From Donghicola sp041224595 (GTDB taxonomy: Bacteria; Pseudomonadota; Alphaproteobacteria; Rhodobacterales; Rhodobacteraceae), in the NCBI RefSeq assembly GCF_041224595.1, contig NZ_JBGFGN010000127.1:1-41037 (forward strand): 41,037 nucleotides of DNA. The letters run 5' to 3'. The position numbers and the translations under genes are program-made. The first letter of the stretch is position 1, and each line of letters opens with the position of its first letter. Shown piece after piece: positions 7,016-15,771 of the stretch. A model generated the notes under the pieces. It was not told where the DNA came from. It saw only the letters and a list, made by a program, of their open reading frames with translations, and did not search any database.

Positions 7016-8038
7016 TCAGCCCTTCTTCAGGCAACGCTTGCCCAGAGTTTCGGCGATCTGAACTGCGTTCAGGGCCGCGCCCTTGCGCAGGTTGTCCGAA
7101 ACGCACCACAGGTTCAGACCGTTTTCAACGGTCACGTCCTGACGGATGCGGCTGATAAAGGTTGCATAATCACCCACGCACTCGACCGGCGTGACATAGC
7201 CACCGGGCTCGCGCTTGTCGATCACCATGATACCGGGTGCCTCGCGCAGGATGTCGCGCGCTTCGTCTTCGTCTAGGAACTCTTCGGTTTCGATGTTGAT
7301 CGATTCCGAGTGGCCAACAAACACAGGAACGCGGACGCAGGTTGCAGTGACCTTGATCGACGGATCGACGATCTTCTTGGTCTCGACAATCATCTTCCAC
7401 TCTTCCTTGGTATCGCCGCTGTCCATGAACACGTCGATCTGCGGAATGCAGTTAAAGGCGATCTGCTTGGGGTAGACCTTCGGCTCCTTTTCCTGACCGG
7501 GGACATACATGCCCTTGGTCTGGTCCCACAGCTCGTCGATCGCGTCTTTGCCGCTGCCAGATACCGACTGGTAGGTGCTGACGACAACGCGCTTAATCTT
7601 GGCGCGGTCATGCAGGGGCTTCAGCGCGACAACCATCTGCGCGGTCGAGCAGTTGGGGTTCGCGATGATGTTCTTGTTCTTGTAGTTATCGACGGCCTCG
7701 GGGTTCACTTCCGGAACGACCAGCGGGATCTCGGGGTCGTAGCGGTAGAGCGAGGAGTTATCGATCACGACGCAACCAGCTGCCGCCGCGATGGGCGCAT
7801 ACTTCTTGGTGGCCTCAGAACCGACGGCGAACAGAGCGATGTCCCAGCCAGAGAAATCGAAGGTATCGAGATCCTGGGTGGTCACGGTCTTGTCGCCAAA
7901 GCTTACTTCAGTGCCGAGGCTGCGGCGGCTTGCCAGCGCCGCCAACTCATCGACAGGGAACTGGCGTTCCACCAGAATATTCAGCATTTCGCGGCCCACA
8001 TTGCCCGTGGCGCCAGCGACGACGACCTTATAGCCCAT
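7016..8038 (-). CDS. asd: Aspartate-semialdehyde dehydrogenase
   Basis: This 340-residue enzyme reduces aspartyl phosphate to aspartate semialdehyde with NADPH, the branch point to lysine/diaminopimelate, threonine and methionine. Visible are the Rossmann start (GYKVVVAGATGNVGREML), the nucleophile Cys130 in NPNCSTAQM, and the active-site His at about 243 (VFVGHSES). The frame continues upstream to 8500, but ATG 8038 has GGAGG upstream and starts the NADP-binding fold at the usual place, so the upstream part is not translated. It stands alone, divergent from the deacylase gene, and ends at an intrinsic terminator. dapE and dapD of the same pathway are 6 and 9 kb away. Confidence 0.97.
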   Translation of the reverse strand: MGYKVVVAGATGNVGREMLNILVERQFPVDELAALASRRSLGTEVSFGDKTVTTQDLDTFDFSGWDIALFAVGSEATKKYAPIAAAAGCVVIDNSSLYRYDPEIPLVVPEVNPEAVDNYKNKNIIANPNCSTAQMVVALKPLHDRAKIKRVVVSTYQSVSGSGKDAIDELWDQTKGMYVPGQEKEPKVYPKQIAFNCIPQIDVFMDSGDTKEEWKMIVETKKIVDPSIKVTATCVRVPVFVGHSESINIETEEFLDEDEARDILREAPGIMVIDKREPGGYVTPVECVGDYATFISRIRQDVTVENGLNLWCVSDNLRKGAALNAVQIAETLGKRCLKKG

Positions 8039-8155
8039 ATCAGGGTCCTCCGTTACAGTACGGCGGGCGGTGTACTCTATCCTGTGGCTGTCGAAAAGGG
8101 CTTCACCCTTTGGATTCTTCGTGAAAGAGATGTAACACGCTAGAAAGTTGCAGAT

Positions 8156-9199
8156 ATGACCCGCCGTAAGCCCTTTGAAATCGCCGGACGCAGCATCCCG
8201 CCCGGACTTCGTGCAACCGTTGACCTTCCTGTCACCGTCCAATCCGATCACACACCGGTCAATCTGTCTGTGCATGTGATTCACGGCAGCAGACCCGGGC
8301 CGACCATGTTCGTCAGTGCGGGCGTCCACGGAGACGAGGTGATTGGCGTGGAAATCGTGCGGCGTTTGCTGCGTGTGCCTTCGTTGAACCGTCTGGCGGG
8401 CACCCTTCTCGTGGTGCCGATCGTAAACTCGTTCGGCTTCCTCAGTCACTCGCGCTACCTGCCGGACCGGCGCGATCTGAACCGCAGTTTTCCGGGCCAT
8501 CCGACAGGGTCACTGGCCAGCCGTCTGGCCCATATCTTTTTGAACGATGTGGTTCTGCGGGCCGATCTGGGGATCGACTTGCATTCGGCTGCGGTGCACC
8601 GCACCAACCTGCCCCAAATCCGGATCTCGCCCGGCAACGATCGCTTGATGGACCTCGCCAAGAGCTTTGGCGCGCCGGTGATCATGACTTCGAAACTTCG
8701 GGACGGATCGCTGCGCGGCGTCGCGAAAGAGCGCGGCGTGGACATCCTGCTGTATGAGGCCGGCGAAGGACTACGGTTTGACGAGATGGCCGTGCGCACC
8801 GGCGTTGCAGGGATTCTGCGCGTCATGCGCGACCTGGGAATGATCGCAAGGAAGGGCGTACCTACGGTCAAGGCGCAACCCATGCTGTCGCTGGGATCAA
8901 GCTGGACCCGTGCGCCGATGGGCGGCCTGATGCGGACCTTCAAACGGCGCGGTGAAGTGGTGAACGAAGGCGATATTCTGGGACTGATCTCGGACCCGTT
9001 TGGTGAAATGGAATCCGAAATCTTGGCAGAAAGCAGCGGGATCATTGTAGGCCGCGCAGTCATGCCCGTGGTGAACGAAGGTGATGCGATCTACCACATC
9101 GCTCAGATCAAACGCATGGAACAGGCGGGCGAAACCGTCGAACAGATGGAGGCTGAATTGCTAGAAGCCCCCATGTTCGACGAAGACGAAATCATCTAA
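8156..9199 (+). CDS. Succinylglutamate desuccinylase/aspartoacylase family deacylase
   Basis: This 347-residue protein belongs to the AstE/AspA zinc carboxypeptidase-like family. The zinc site is His58 and Glu61 (GVHGDEV) with His143 (DLHSAAV); the catalytic Glu is in LLYEAGEG (about 201-204). A C-terminal beta-rich segment follows (MGGLMRTFKRRGEVVNEGDILG), like the barrel of family members. Such enzymes remove acyl groups from N-acyl amino acids; the exact substrate cannot be read. Its acidic tail ends in DEDEII. The ribosome site is weak. It is convergent with the transglycosylase gene, with 15 bases between the stops and no visible terminator. Confidence 0.88.
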   Translation: MTRRKPFEIAGRSIPPGLRATVDLPVTVQSDHTPVNLSVHVIHGSRPGPTMFVSAGVHGDEVIGVEIVRRLLRVPSLNRLAGTLLVVPIVNSFGFLSHSRYLPDRRDLNRSFPGHPTGSLASRLAHIFLNDVVLRADLGIDLHSAAVHRTNLPQIRISPGNDRLMDLAKSFGAPVIMTSKLRDGSLRGVAKERGVDILLYEAGEGLRFDEMAVRTGVAGILRVMRDLGMIARKGVPTVKAQPMLSLGSSWTRAPMGGLMRTFKRRGEVVNEGDILGLISDPFGEMESEILAESSGIIVGRAVMPVVNEGDAIYHIAQIKRMEQAGETVEQMEAELLEAPMFDEDEII

Positions 9200-9214
9200 A
9201 TCCGCGCCGTCGTC

Positions 9215-10546
9215 CTATCGCAGCCGCTCTAGCAAGCGGAGCGAGGGGTATCCGTCCGGTGTCAGTCCTTTGGCAACCTGATAGGCTCTTACTGCATCAA
9301 TCGTGTTGGGTCCGATGCGGCCATCGACGCCCTTGGTTGTGAAACCAGCGCGCGTCAAGCGATCTTGCAGCTCCTTGCGCTCGTCAAAGGTCAAAGCGCG
9401 ATCCCCGCGCGGCCAATTGGCTTTGATCGGTCCCTCTCCGCGCAGGCGGTCGCCCAAATGACCAACACCGATGACATAAGCGTCCGCCGTGTTGTAGCGC
9501 TCGAGCACCTCGAAGTTCTTGAAAATCATGAAGGCCGCACCTTCGGCGCCAGCGGGCAACAGAATTGATGCCGAGCCGAAGTCACGAATTGGTACGCCCT
9601 TGGTGTCGGTGACCCCGAGACGGGCCCAATCCGACGGCATCCGCAGGATGCTTCTGTCAGCCAATGTATAGTCGAAGCCGTCGGGCAAAATGACTTCTAC
9701 GCCCCAAGGCATCCCGGTCACCCATCCGAACTTGGACAAATAGGCAGCGGTCGAAGCCAAAGCATCCGTAGGATCATCACTCCAGATATCCCGCCGCCCA
9801 TCGCCGTTGTGATCAACGGCATAATCCAGGTAGCTTGTGGGAATGAACTGGGTGTGCCCCATCGCCCCTGCCCAAGAGCCTTTCATATTGCGCGCCGACA
9901 CGTCGCCACTTTGCAAAATCTGAAGCGCTGCAATCAACTGTTGCTCGAAAAAGGCTCCGCGGCGGCCGTCAAATGCCAAAGTCGAAAGCGCGCTGACAAT
10001 ATCGGTATCACCTCGGTACGAGCCATAGGCACTTTCGAGTCCCCAAATGGCAGCGACGATCTCTTTCTCCACGCCATACTGCTTTTCGATCGCGTTCAGC
10101 GTGCTCGCATTCTGCTGCAAGGCGGCCTTGCCGTTCCGAACGCGCGCGTCGGACACCGCGCTATCCAGATAGTCCCAAAGGGTCTTGGTAAACTCGGATT
10201 GATTTCGATCGCGGCGCACGACATCTGGCAGGTACTTGGCGCCAGAAAATGCTTTTTGCAGCGTGGCTTCGCTGATCCCCTGCGACAGGGCACGGCCGCG
10301 AAACCCACTCACCCAAGCGGCATAGCCGGACTCTGCTGCTATTTCGGTCACCTGTGGCACCTCTGACTGTTGGGCCAAAGCAGGTCGCAGCTTGGGCCGG
10401 ATTGCCGAAGCAGCATAAACCTTGCTTTCAATAACTGCCACAGAAGGCGCATCTCCTGCCCCTAGATCATGGGCTAGTTCACTGGCTGCCACAGCAGTTG
10501 CGCAACACGCCGTGCTGATCAGGATAAATATCCTGCATGGGGTCAT
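9215..10546 (-). CDS. MltB-type lytic murein transglycosylase
   Basis: This 443-residue exported enzyme has an N-terminal signal segment (FILISTACCATAVAA), a SltB/MltB catalytic domain (about 75-375), and a C-terminal peptidoglycan-binding helical domain (ELQDRLTRAGFTTKGVDGRIG to the end). The catalytic Glu is Glu171 in IWGLESAYG. Other family marks are GSWAGAMGHTQFIP and DHNGDGRRDIW. It cleaves the MurNAc-GlcNAc bond and leaves 1,6-anhydro ends. There is no clear lipobox, so it is probably periplasmic rather than a lipoprotein. It has a weak GCAGG site and is a single gene. Confidence 0.93.
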   Translation of the reverse strand: MTPCRIFILISTACCATAVAASELAHDLGAGDAPSVAVIESKVYAASAIRPKLRPALAQQSEVPQVTEIAAESGYAAWVSGFRGRALSQGISEATLQKAFSGAKYLPDVVRRDRNQSEFTKTLWDYLDSAVSDARVRNGKAALQQNASTLNAIEKQYGVEKEIVAAIWGLESAYGSYRGDTDIVSALSTLAFDGRRGAFFEQQLIAALQILQSGDVSARNMKGSWAGAMGHTQFIPTSYLDYAVDHNGDGRRDIWSDDPTDALASTAAYLSKFGWVTGMPWGVEVILPDGFDYTLADRSILRMPSDWARLGVTDTKGVPIRDFGSASILLPAGAEGAAFMIFKNFEVLERYNTADAYVIGVGHLGDRLRGEGPIKANWPRGDRALTFDERKELQDRLTRAGFTTKGVDGRIGPNTIDAVRAYQVAKGLTPDGYPSLRLLERLR

Positions 10547-10756
10547 TTGTGATACCTGCTCTTATCTTTGATATTGCAAAGGCTAACGCACACATACCGC
10601 CCGACAACCTGACAGCCCCTGTTTCCCTAGGAAATGGCAGTGTTTTGCGCATTACAAGCGAATAGCGCGGCATTTCGCCGAAAGTGCCAGACGGATCCCT
10701 GTGGTTTGAAAATCCTGTGATAGCTTTGCCCAAGATATTTCAACCAGAACACGCCA

Positions 10757-11461
10757 ATGATCACGCTTCTGACATTCCCCGCAGGGCTGCATGAACCTTC
10801 CCTCAGCCCCTTTTGCACCAAAATGATCTATCTGCTGAACATGTCGGGTCAGGCATGGGCACATAAGAGCGTTTCAAACCCGTCACGGATGCCGCACGGC
10901 AAGCTGCCCGTGGCACTGTGGAATGATGTGACGATTGCAGACAGTCACCTTATTCAGGCCGCGCTCGAGCGGGCTGGCACCGATTTTTACCCCAATTGCG
11001 CGCCCGAGGCGCGTGCCAAAGGGCAGGCCATCATGCGGATGATCGAAGATTGGCCCTATCACGCGCTCGTTTACGACCGCTGGATCCACGAGGACGGTTG
11101 GGCGATATTCCGGGCCGCTTTCTTTGCGGGTATGCCGGCAATGTTGCGTCACCCCGTAGGAGACACAATCCGCAAAGGCGTTCGGCGCGGATTGGAACGC
11201 CACGGCATTGCGCGCTGCACCGACGCGGAACGCATGGCGCTCGTGGGACGCGACTTGGCCGCATTGGCAGAGTTTTTGGGGGAACGCCCGTTCGTTCTGG
11301 GGAACACTGCCACGGCTGTGGATGCGGCATGTCTGGCTGTTTTGGGGGCGATCCGCAATTTACCGATGGAAACACCCCTGCGCCACCGCATCCGGTCCGA
11401 CAAGCGAATCATGCTCTATCTGGACCGGTGCGATCAGGCTTTCATTTCCGCTTACGCTTGA
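10757..11461 (+). CDS. Glutathione S-transferase family protein (metaxin/Fax-like)
   Basis: This 234-residue protein has a thioredoxin-fold N-terminal half with SPFCTKMIYLLNMSG and an all-helical C-terminal half (DLAALAEFLGERPFVLGNTATAVDAACLAVLG). This pattern fits the GST_N_4/GST_C_6 (metaxin-like) subgroup. A Cys-containing SPFC replaces the usual Tyr or Ser start, so transferase activity is uncertain. The N-terminal residues before SPFC read as in related bacterial genes, so I keep ATG 10757. The last 20 bases overlap the 3' end of rnr on the other strand. Confidence 0.82.
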   Translation: MITLLTFPAGLHEPSLSPFCTKMIYLLNMSGQAWAHKSVSNPSRMPHGKLPVALWNDVTIADSHLIQAALERAGTDFYPNCAPEARAKGQAIMRMIEDWPYHALVYDRWIHEDGWAIFRAAFFAGMPAMLRHPVGDTIRKGVRRGLERHGIARCTDAERMALVGRDLAALAEFLGERPFVLGNTATAVDAACLAVLGAIRNLPMETPLRHRIRSDKRIMLYLDRCDQAFISAYA

Positions 11462-13697
11462 CCTTGCGTTCAATCCGGTCGCGCTTGCGCTTTTCCTTCA
11501 CCATCTTGCGCTTGGCCGGGCCCCTTGCAGGGCGCTGCTTGCCGCGGGGCAAGGCTTTGCCTTCGATCTCTAGCAATTCCAGCGTCAGACCACCGGTCAC
11601 GGCAACCGCTTCGGCGATGCGAACGGTGACGCGCTGGCCCAGACCAATCAACAGACCGGTTTCGGACCCCATCAGGGTCTGGCTTTCTGCATCGTGGTGG
11701 AAGAATTCACGCCCCAGCGTACGGATCGGCAAGAGCCCGTCTGCGCCGGTTTCGTCCAGCTTCACAAAGGCCCCGAACCGCGCGATCCCGCTGATCCGGC
11801 CAGTCATCTCTGCGCCCACCCGCTCTGACAGATAGGCCGCCAGATAGCGGTCAGTCGTGTCCCGCTCGGCCATCATGGACCGGCGCTCAGTGTCCGAGAT
11901 ATGCTTGGCTGTGGTTTCCAGTCGCTCGATATCCTCGGGCGACAGACCATCATCCCCCCACTTGTGCGCCGAGATCAGACCGCGGTGCACGATCAGGTCC
12001 GCATAACGGCGAATAGGCGAGGTGAAGTGCGCGTACCGCATCAGCGCCAGACCAAAGTGCCCGAAGTTGTCCGCGCAGTAATAGGCCTGAGTCATCGCCC
12101 GCAGGGTGGACAGATTGATTAGTTCAGCCTCGTCACTACCCGCCGCATCATTCAGCAGTTTATTCAGGTGGCGCGTCTGCAGCACCTGCCCCTTGGCCAG
12201 CGTATAACCTGACTCGCTCGCGACCTCACGCAGGGACTCCAGTTTGTCTGCCGGCGGCTCTTCATGCACGCGGTACAGCAGCGGCGTGCGCTTTTTTTCC
12301 AGCGTTTCGGCGGCGCAGACGTTGGCCAGCACCATCATCTCTTCGATCAGCTTGTGCGCGTCCAGACGCTCTTTCATCGTGATCGAGGCGACCTTGCCGT
12401 CATCCCCCAGCTCCACCCGACGCTCCGGCAGGTCAAGTTCCAACGGCTGACGATCCTTGCGGGCCTCGACCAGCGCGGCATAGGCATCGAACAGCGGATG
12501 AATCACATCATCCATCAGCGGCGCGGTCTTGTCGTCCGGATTGCCATCGCGGCCAGCCTGCGCCTGCTCATACGTGAGAGAGGCCGCCGACTGCATCATC
12601 CCGCGCACAAAGCGGTGGCCGATCTTCTTGCCGTGGGCATCAATCCGGATTTCGCAGGCAATCACAGCGCGCGGCACCCCTTCGTGCAGCGAACACAGGT
12701 CACCCGACAGACGGTCTGGTAGCATTGGCACCACGCGATCGGGGAAGTAGCTGGAGTTGCCACGCTTGCGCGCTTCGTTATCCAGATAAGATCCGGGCTG
12801 AACGTAATGGGACACATCCGCAATCGCGACCCACAGGACGAAGCCGCCCTCGTTATTTGGGTCTTCGTCGCGGTACGCCCAAACGGCGTCATCGTGGTCG
12901 CGCGCATCCGCAGGGTCGATCGTAACCAAGGGCATGTCGCGCATGTCCTCGCGACCCTTCATACCCGCAGGTTTCATGTTGTCAGCTTCGGCAATCACCT
13001 TGTCAGGGAAGGCATCGGGAATCCCGTGATGGTGGATCGCGATCAGGGACACGGCGCGCGGCGCGCTTGGGTCGCCAAGGCGTTCTACAATCCGCGCTTT
13101 GGGCAAGCCCATCCGGTGCTTGGGTCCAGCGGTTTCCGCCTCAACCAGCTCGCCATCCTTGGCGCCGCCGGTCAGACCTGCGGGCACGATCCATTCCTTG
13201 TCCGAGCCTTTGTCGATGGGCACGATCCGGCCCCCTTCGGAGCCTTCGCGGTAGACCCCTAGCATCCGCTGCGGGTTCGCGCCGATCTTGCGGATCAGAC
13301 GCGCTTCGTAATGGTAATCCTGATCCTTGACCGCCTGCAGCTTGCCCAGAATGCGGTCCCCTTCGCCGAGGGCAGGGTCGGTCTGGCGTTTGATGTACAG
13401 GATGCGCGGCTCCACCCCTTCGCCATGCCATTCCAAGGGCTTGGCAAACTGGTCACCGTCGATATCGGGGGCGTGCATCATCAGCACACTGACGGGCGGC
13501 AGACTATCAGGATCGCGATAGGATTTCTTGCGCTTTTCCAGATGCCCCTCGTCCTCAAGCTCGCGCAGCAACAGCTTGAGTTCAATACGCGCAGCCCCTT
13601 TGATGCCAAAGGCTTTGGCAATGTCACGCTTGTTGGCTTGGGTCGGGTTCGCTTCGATCCAGTTCAGGATGTCAGCTTTTGTGGGCATCTGCTTCAT
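11442..13697 (-). CDS. rnr: Ribonuclease R
   Basis: This 751-residue 3'-5' exoribonuclease degrades structured RNA and matures rRNA and tmRNA. Domain order is an N-terminal winged helix (TKADILNWIEANPTQ, KRDIAKAFGIKG), cold-shock domains, an RNB catalytic domain with the acidic metal cluster IDPADARDHDDAVWA, an S1 domain (GAFVKLDETGADGLLPI), and a very basic Arg/Lys tail. The frame is open to 13733; ATG 13697 (or 13688) matches the family start and the upstream residues do not. It is the last gene of a minus-strand group after GNAT, with a 53-base gap, and ends convergent with the GST gene. Confidence 0.95.
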   Translation of the reverse strand: MKQMPTKADILNWIEANPTQANKRDIAKAFGIKGAARIELKLLLRELEDEGHLEKRKKSYRDPDSLPPVSVLMMHAPDIDGDQFAKPLEWHGEGVEPRILYIKRQTDPALGEGDRILGKLQAVKDQDYHYEARLIRKIGANPQRMLGVYREGSEGGRIVPIDKGSDKEWIVPAGLTGGAKDGELVEAETAGPKHRMGLPKARIVERLGDPSAPRAVSLIAIHHHGIPDAFPDKVIAEADNMKPAGMKGREDMRDMPLVTIDPADARDHDDAVWAYRDEDPNNEGGFVLWVAIADVSHYVQPGSYLDNEARKRGNSSYFPDRVVPMLPDRLSGDLCSLHEGVPRAVIACEIRIDAHGKKIGHRFVRGMMQSAASLTYEQAQAGRDGNPDDKTAPLMDDVIHPLFDAYAALVEARKDRQPLELDLPERRVELGDDGKVASITMKERLDAHKLIEEMMVLANVCAAETLEKKRTPLLYRVHEEPPADKLESLREVASESGYTLAKGQVLQTRHLNKLLNDAAGSDEAELINLSTLRAMTQAYYCADNFGHFGLALMRYAHFTSPIRRYADLIVHRGLISAHKWGDDGLSPEDIERLETTAKHISDTERRSMMAERDTTDRYLAAYLSERVGAEMTGRISGIARFGAFVKLDETGADGLLPIRTLGREFFHHDAESQTLMGSETGLLIGLGQRVTVRIAEAVAVTGGLTLELLEIEGKALPRGKQRPARGPAKRKMVKEKRKRDRIERKVKRKRK

Positions 13698-13750
13698 ACC
13701 TTCGCCCCTATCACAGGCAAAAGGCGCCGTCATTCACAAAGCGAGAGCCC

Positions 13751-14176
13751 TTATCGTAGGGGCCTGCGCATCAAGAGGTGCGGAATTCCCGCATCCTCGA
13801 ATTCATCGCCTTCGGCCACGTAGCCCAGTTTTTCGTAGAAGCCGAGCGCACTGGTCTGCGCGGTCAGGATGGTTTCCTTGACCTCGGGCAGCTTCTTCAT
13901 CTCCTTCTCGCACGCCCGAACAAGCGCCGCGCCAAGGCCGGTGCCCCGAGCCTCTTTCAGCACTGCAACACGCCCGATTTTACCCGCGCTGCCCTGCAAA
14001 ACGATACGCGCGGTGCCGACGGGACGGCCGTTCTTGGTCGCCAGAAGGTGCCGCGCGACCATGTCATAGTCGTCATGCTCAATCTCAGCGGGGACGCCCT
14101 GTTCGTCAACGAACACGGTGAACCGGATCGCCATGCAGGCATCCAGATCATCGGTCGGGGTAATCTTGTAACTCAT
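13751..14176 (-). CDS. GNAT family N-acetyltransferase (ElaA-like)
   Basis: This 141-residue single-domain GNAT has an N-terminal FTVFVDEQGVPAEIEHDD segment typical of ElaA/YjdJ-type members. The acetyl-CoA loop follows as GRVAVLKEARGTGLGAALV (R/Q-x-x-G-x-G/A), then LGFYEKLGYVAEGDEFEDAGIPH. The substrate is unknown. The start ATG 14176 overlaps the dapE stop by four bases (ATGA), which indicates translational coupling; this association with dapE makes it likely that both are on one mRNA. Confidence 0.88.
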   Translation of the reverse strand: MSYKITPTDDLDACMAIRFTVFVDEQGVPAEIEHDDYDMVARHLLATKNGRPVGTARIVLQGSAGKIGRVAVLKEARGTGLGAALVRACEKEMKKLPEVKETILTAQTSALGFYEKLGYVAEGDEFEDAGIPHLLMRRPLR

Positions 14177-15318
14177 GCAAAATAGTCCGTCAGGATGCGG
14201 GTGTAGATGTCCTTGAGCTGGCGAATTTGCTCGACCACCACGTATTCATCAACTTGGTGCATCGAGGTACCAACCAGCCCGCATTCCACCACAGGACAGT
14301 GGTTTTTGACAAAGCGCGCGTCAGATGTCCCGCCAGAGGTCGAGAGTTCCGGGGTTTTGCACGTTACGGCCTCTACCGCGCTGACGATCATCTGACTAAA
14401 GGCGCCCGGTTCGGTGACAAAGCTGTCGCCCGAGATGTTGGTGGTCATTTGGACGTCGACCCCGAACTCTACGGCGACTTTGTCCGCCTCTGCCCGCATC
14501 CACGCAATCAGACTGTCGCCTGTGTGCGCGTCGTTAAAGCGGATGTTGACCGTGGATTTCACCTGATTTGGGATCACGTTCGTCGCAGCATTGCCCGTGT
14601 CGATCGTCGTTATCTGCAGGCTCGAAGGATCGAAGTGATCGGTCCCCTCGTCCAGCGTGTGACTGGCAAGGCGATCCATCAGGCGTACCATAGGCGCCAT
14701 CGGCGTTTTCGCGCGATGGGGATAGGCGACATGCCCCTGCTGGCCGATGATGGTAAACTTGGCTGTCAGCGACCCGCGGCGACCGATCTTGATCATCTCG
14801 CCCATTTCATTCTGGCAAGTCGGCTCGCCCACCAGACAGTCAGTCATGCGCTCGCCCTGCGCGTCCATCCAGTCCAGCAAGGCAACAGTGCCGTCCCGCG
14901 CCGGACCTTCTTCGTCACCGGTGACTGTCAGGATCACTGCGCCGTCGGGCTTTTGGGTTTGGACGAAATCCACTGCGGCAGCGGCAAAGGCCGCCACGCC
15001 CGATTTCATGTCACAAGCGCCGCGGCCGTACATGTTCGGGCCTTTGATTTCGGCACCAAAGGGATCGACGGTCCAGTCGGCCACATCGCCCACGGGCACC
15101 ACATCCGTGTGCCCGTTGAACCCCAGCGCTTTCGCCGCGCCTTTGGCACCCCAACGGGCAAAAAGGTTTGGCGTCCCGTTCCGGTCCACCCGCGTGCACT
15201 CAAAGCCCGCATCTCCCAGCACACCAGCCAGCAGTTCCAGTGCACCACCTTCTTCGGGGGTGACCGAGGGGCAGCGGATCAGGTTTGCGGTCAGGTCGAC
15301 AGGGCAGGTGTCAGTCAT
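14173..15318 (-). CDS. dapE: Succinyl-diaminopimelate desuccinylase
   Basis: This 381-residue M20 metallopeptidase family enzyme hydrolyses N-succinyl-LL-diaminopimelate in lysine and peptidoglycan synthesis. Metal and catalytic residues are His70 and Asp72 (NGHTDVVP), Asp103 (ACDMKSG), and Glu136-Glu137 (TGDEEGPA). C-terminal SGGTSDARF is the usual DapE segment and separates it from related aminoacylases. GGAG lies upstream of ATG 15318. A GNAT gene follows with overlap, and dapD lies 2 kb upstream on the same strand. Confidence 0.95.
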   Translation of the reverse strand: MTDTCPVDLTANLIRCPSVTPEEGGALELLAGVLGDAGFECTRVDRNGTPNLFARWGAKGAAKALGFNGHTDVVPVGDVADWTVDPFGAEIKGPNMYGRGACDMKSGVAAFAAAAVDFVQTQKPDGAVILTVTGDEEGPARDGTVALLDWMDAQGERMTDCLVGEPTCQNEMGEMIKIGRRGSLTAKFTIIGQQGHVAYPHRAKTPMAPMVRLMDRLASHTLDEGTDHFDPSSLQITTIDTGNAATNVIPNQVKSTVNIRFNDAHTGDSLIAWMRAEADKVAVEFGVDVQMTTNISGDSFVTEPGAFSQMIVSAVEAVTCKTPELSTSGGTSDARFVKNHCPVVECGLVGTSMHQVDEYVVVEQIRQLKDIYTRILTDYFA

Positions 15319-15375
15319 AGGTGGCTCCTTTGCTTCGGGGCCACTTTTATCGAAATCCGAACAGGATGACAGGGG

Positions 15376-15711
15376 TCAGTCGTAATAGGGGTCCATCTGC
15401 GCGATGATCACAGAGTTCTCGGCCAACGCGCGTTCCATCAACTCGCGCTCTTCATCGCCGATCTCGTGGCCCTGCTTTTCTCGCTCTTCCAGCGTGCCGT
15501 AGCCGGTCACATCCAGCGGGGCCATGTCGGCCTGCTTCAGGATGGCGACGGTTTCACGAACCGCCTCAGCCTCGTCTACGCCGCTGGCATAGCACATAAG
15601 GCCCGCGCCGGTGGCGTTCTTGGGCAGGCCGTCGCCCTTTTTCCTGCCCAGCTCGATCACCAGCGTGTAGACCTGCTGCTTCTTGCGGGGTTTTTCGCTT
15701 TTCTCGGACAT
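15376..15711 (-). CDS. Conserved small protein of unknown function
   Basis: This 111-residue protein starts MSEKSEKPRKKQQVY and has a mixed alpha/beta profile: a beta strand (YTLVIELG), a Gly-containing loop (GAGLMCYASGVDEAEA), a helix (AVRETVAILKQADM) and an acidic C-terminal tail ending AQMDPYYD. I do not recognise a named family. ATG 15711 has AGAGG upstream and excludes a Pro/Arg-rich N-terminal extension that is open to 15768. It lies between a cation antiporter and dapE, all on the same strand with gaps of about 60 bases, so it may be cotranscribed with dapE. It is probably cytosolic. Confidence 0.7.
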   Translation of the reverse strand: MSEKSEKPRKKQQVYTLVIELGRKKGDGLPKNATGAGLMCYASGVDEAEAVRETVAILKQADMAPLDVTGYGTLEEREKQGHEIGDEERELMERALAENSVIIAQMDPYYD

Positions 15712-15771
15712 ATCGGCCTCTGGATAACTGGACGGCCTGTCGATGGGGCGCGGCGGGCGCGAAGTCAAGCC

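Noticed and set aside
8039..8500. N-terminal extension of asd up to 8500
   Set aside because: The added residues are antisense to the deacylase gene and not family-like; ATG 8038 has GGAGG and begins the NADP-binding fold.
14227..15369. Plus-strand open frame of about 380 codons antisense to dapE
   Set aside because: dapE is supported by metal ligands and a ribosome site. The antisense frame is His/Arg-rich and has no recognisable family or ribosome site.
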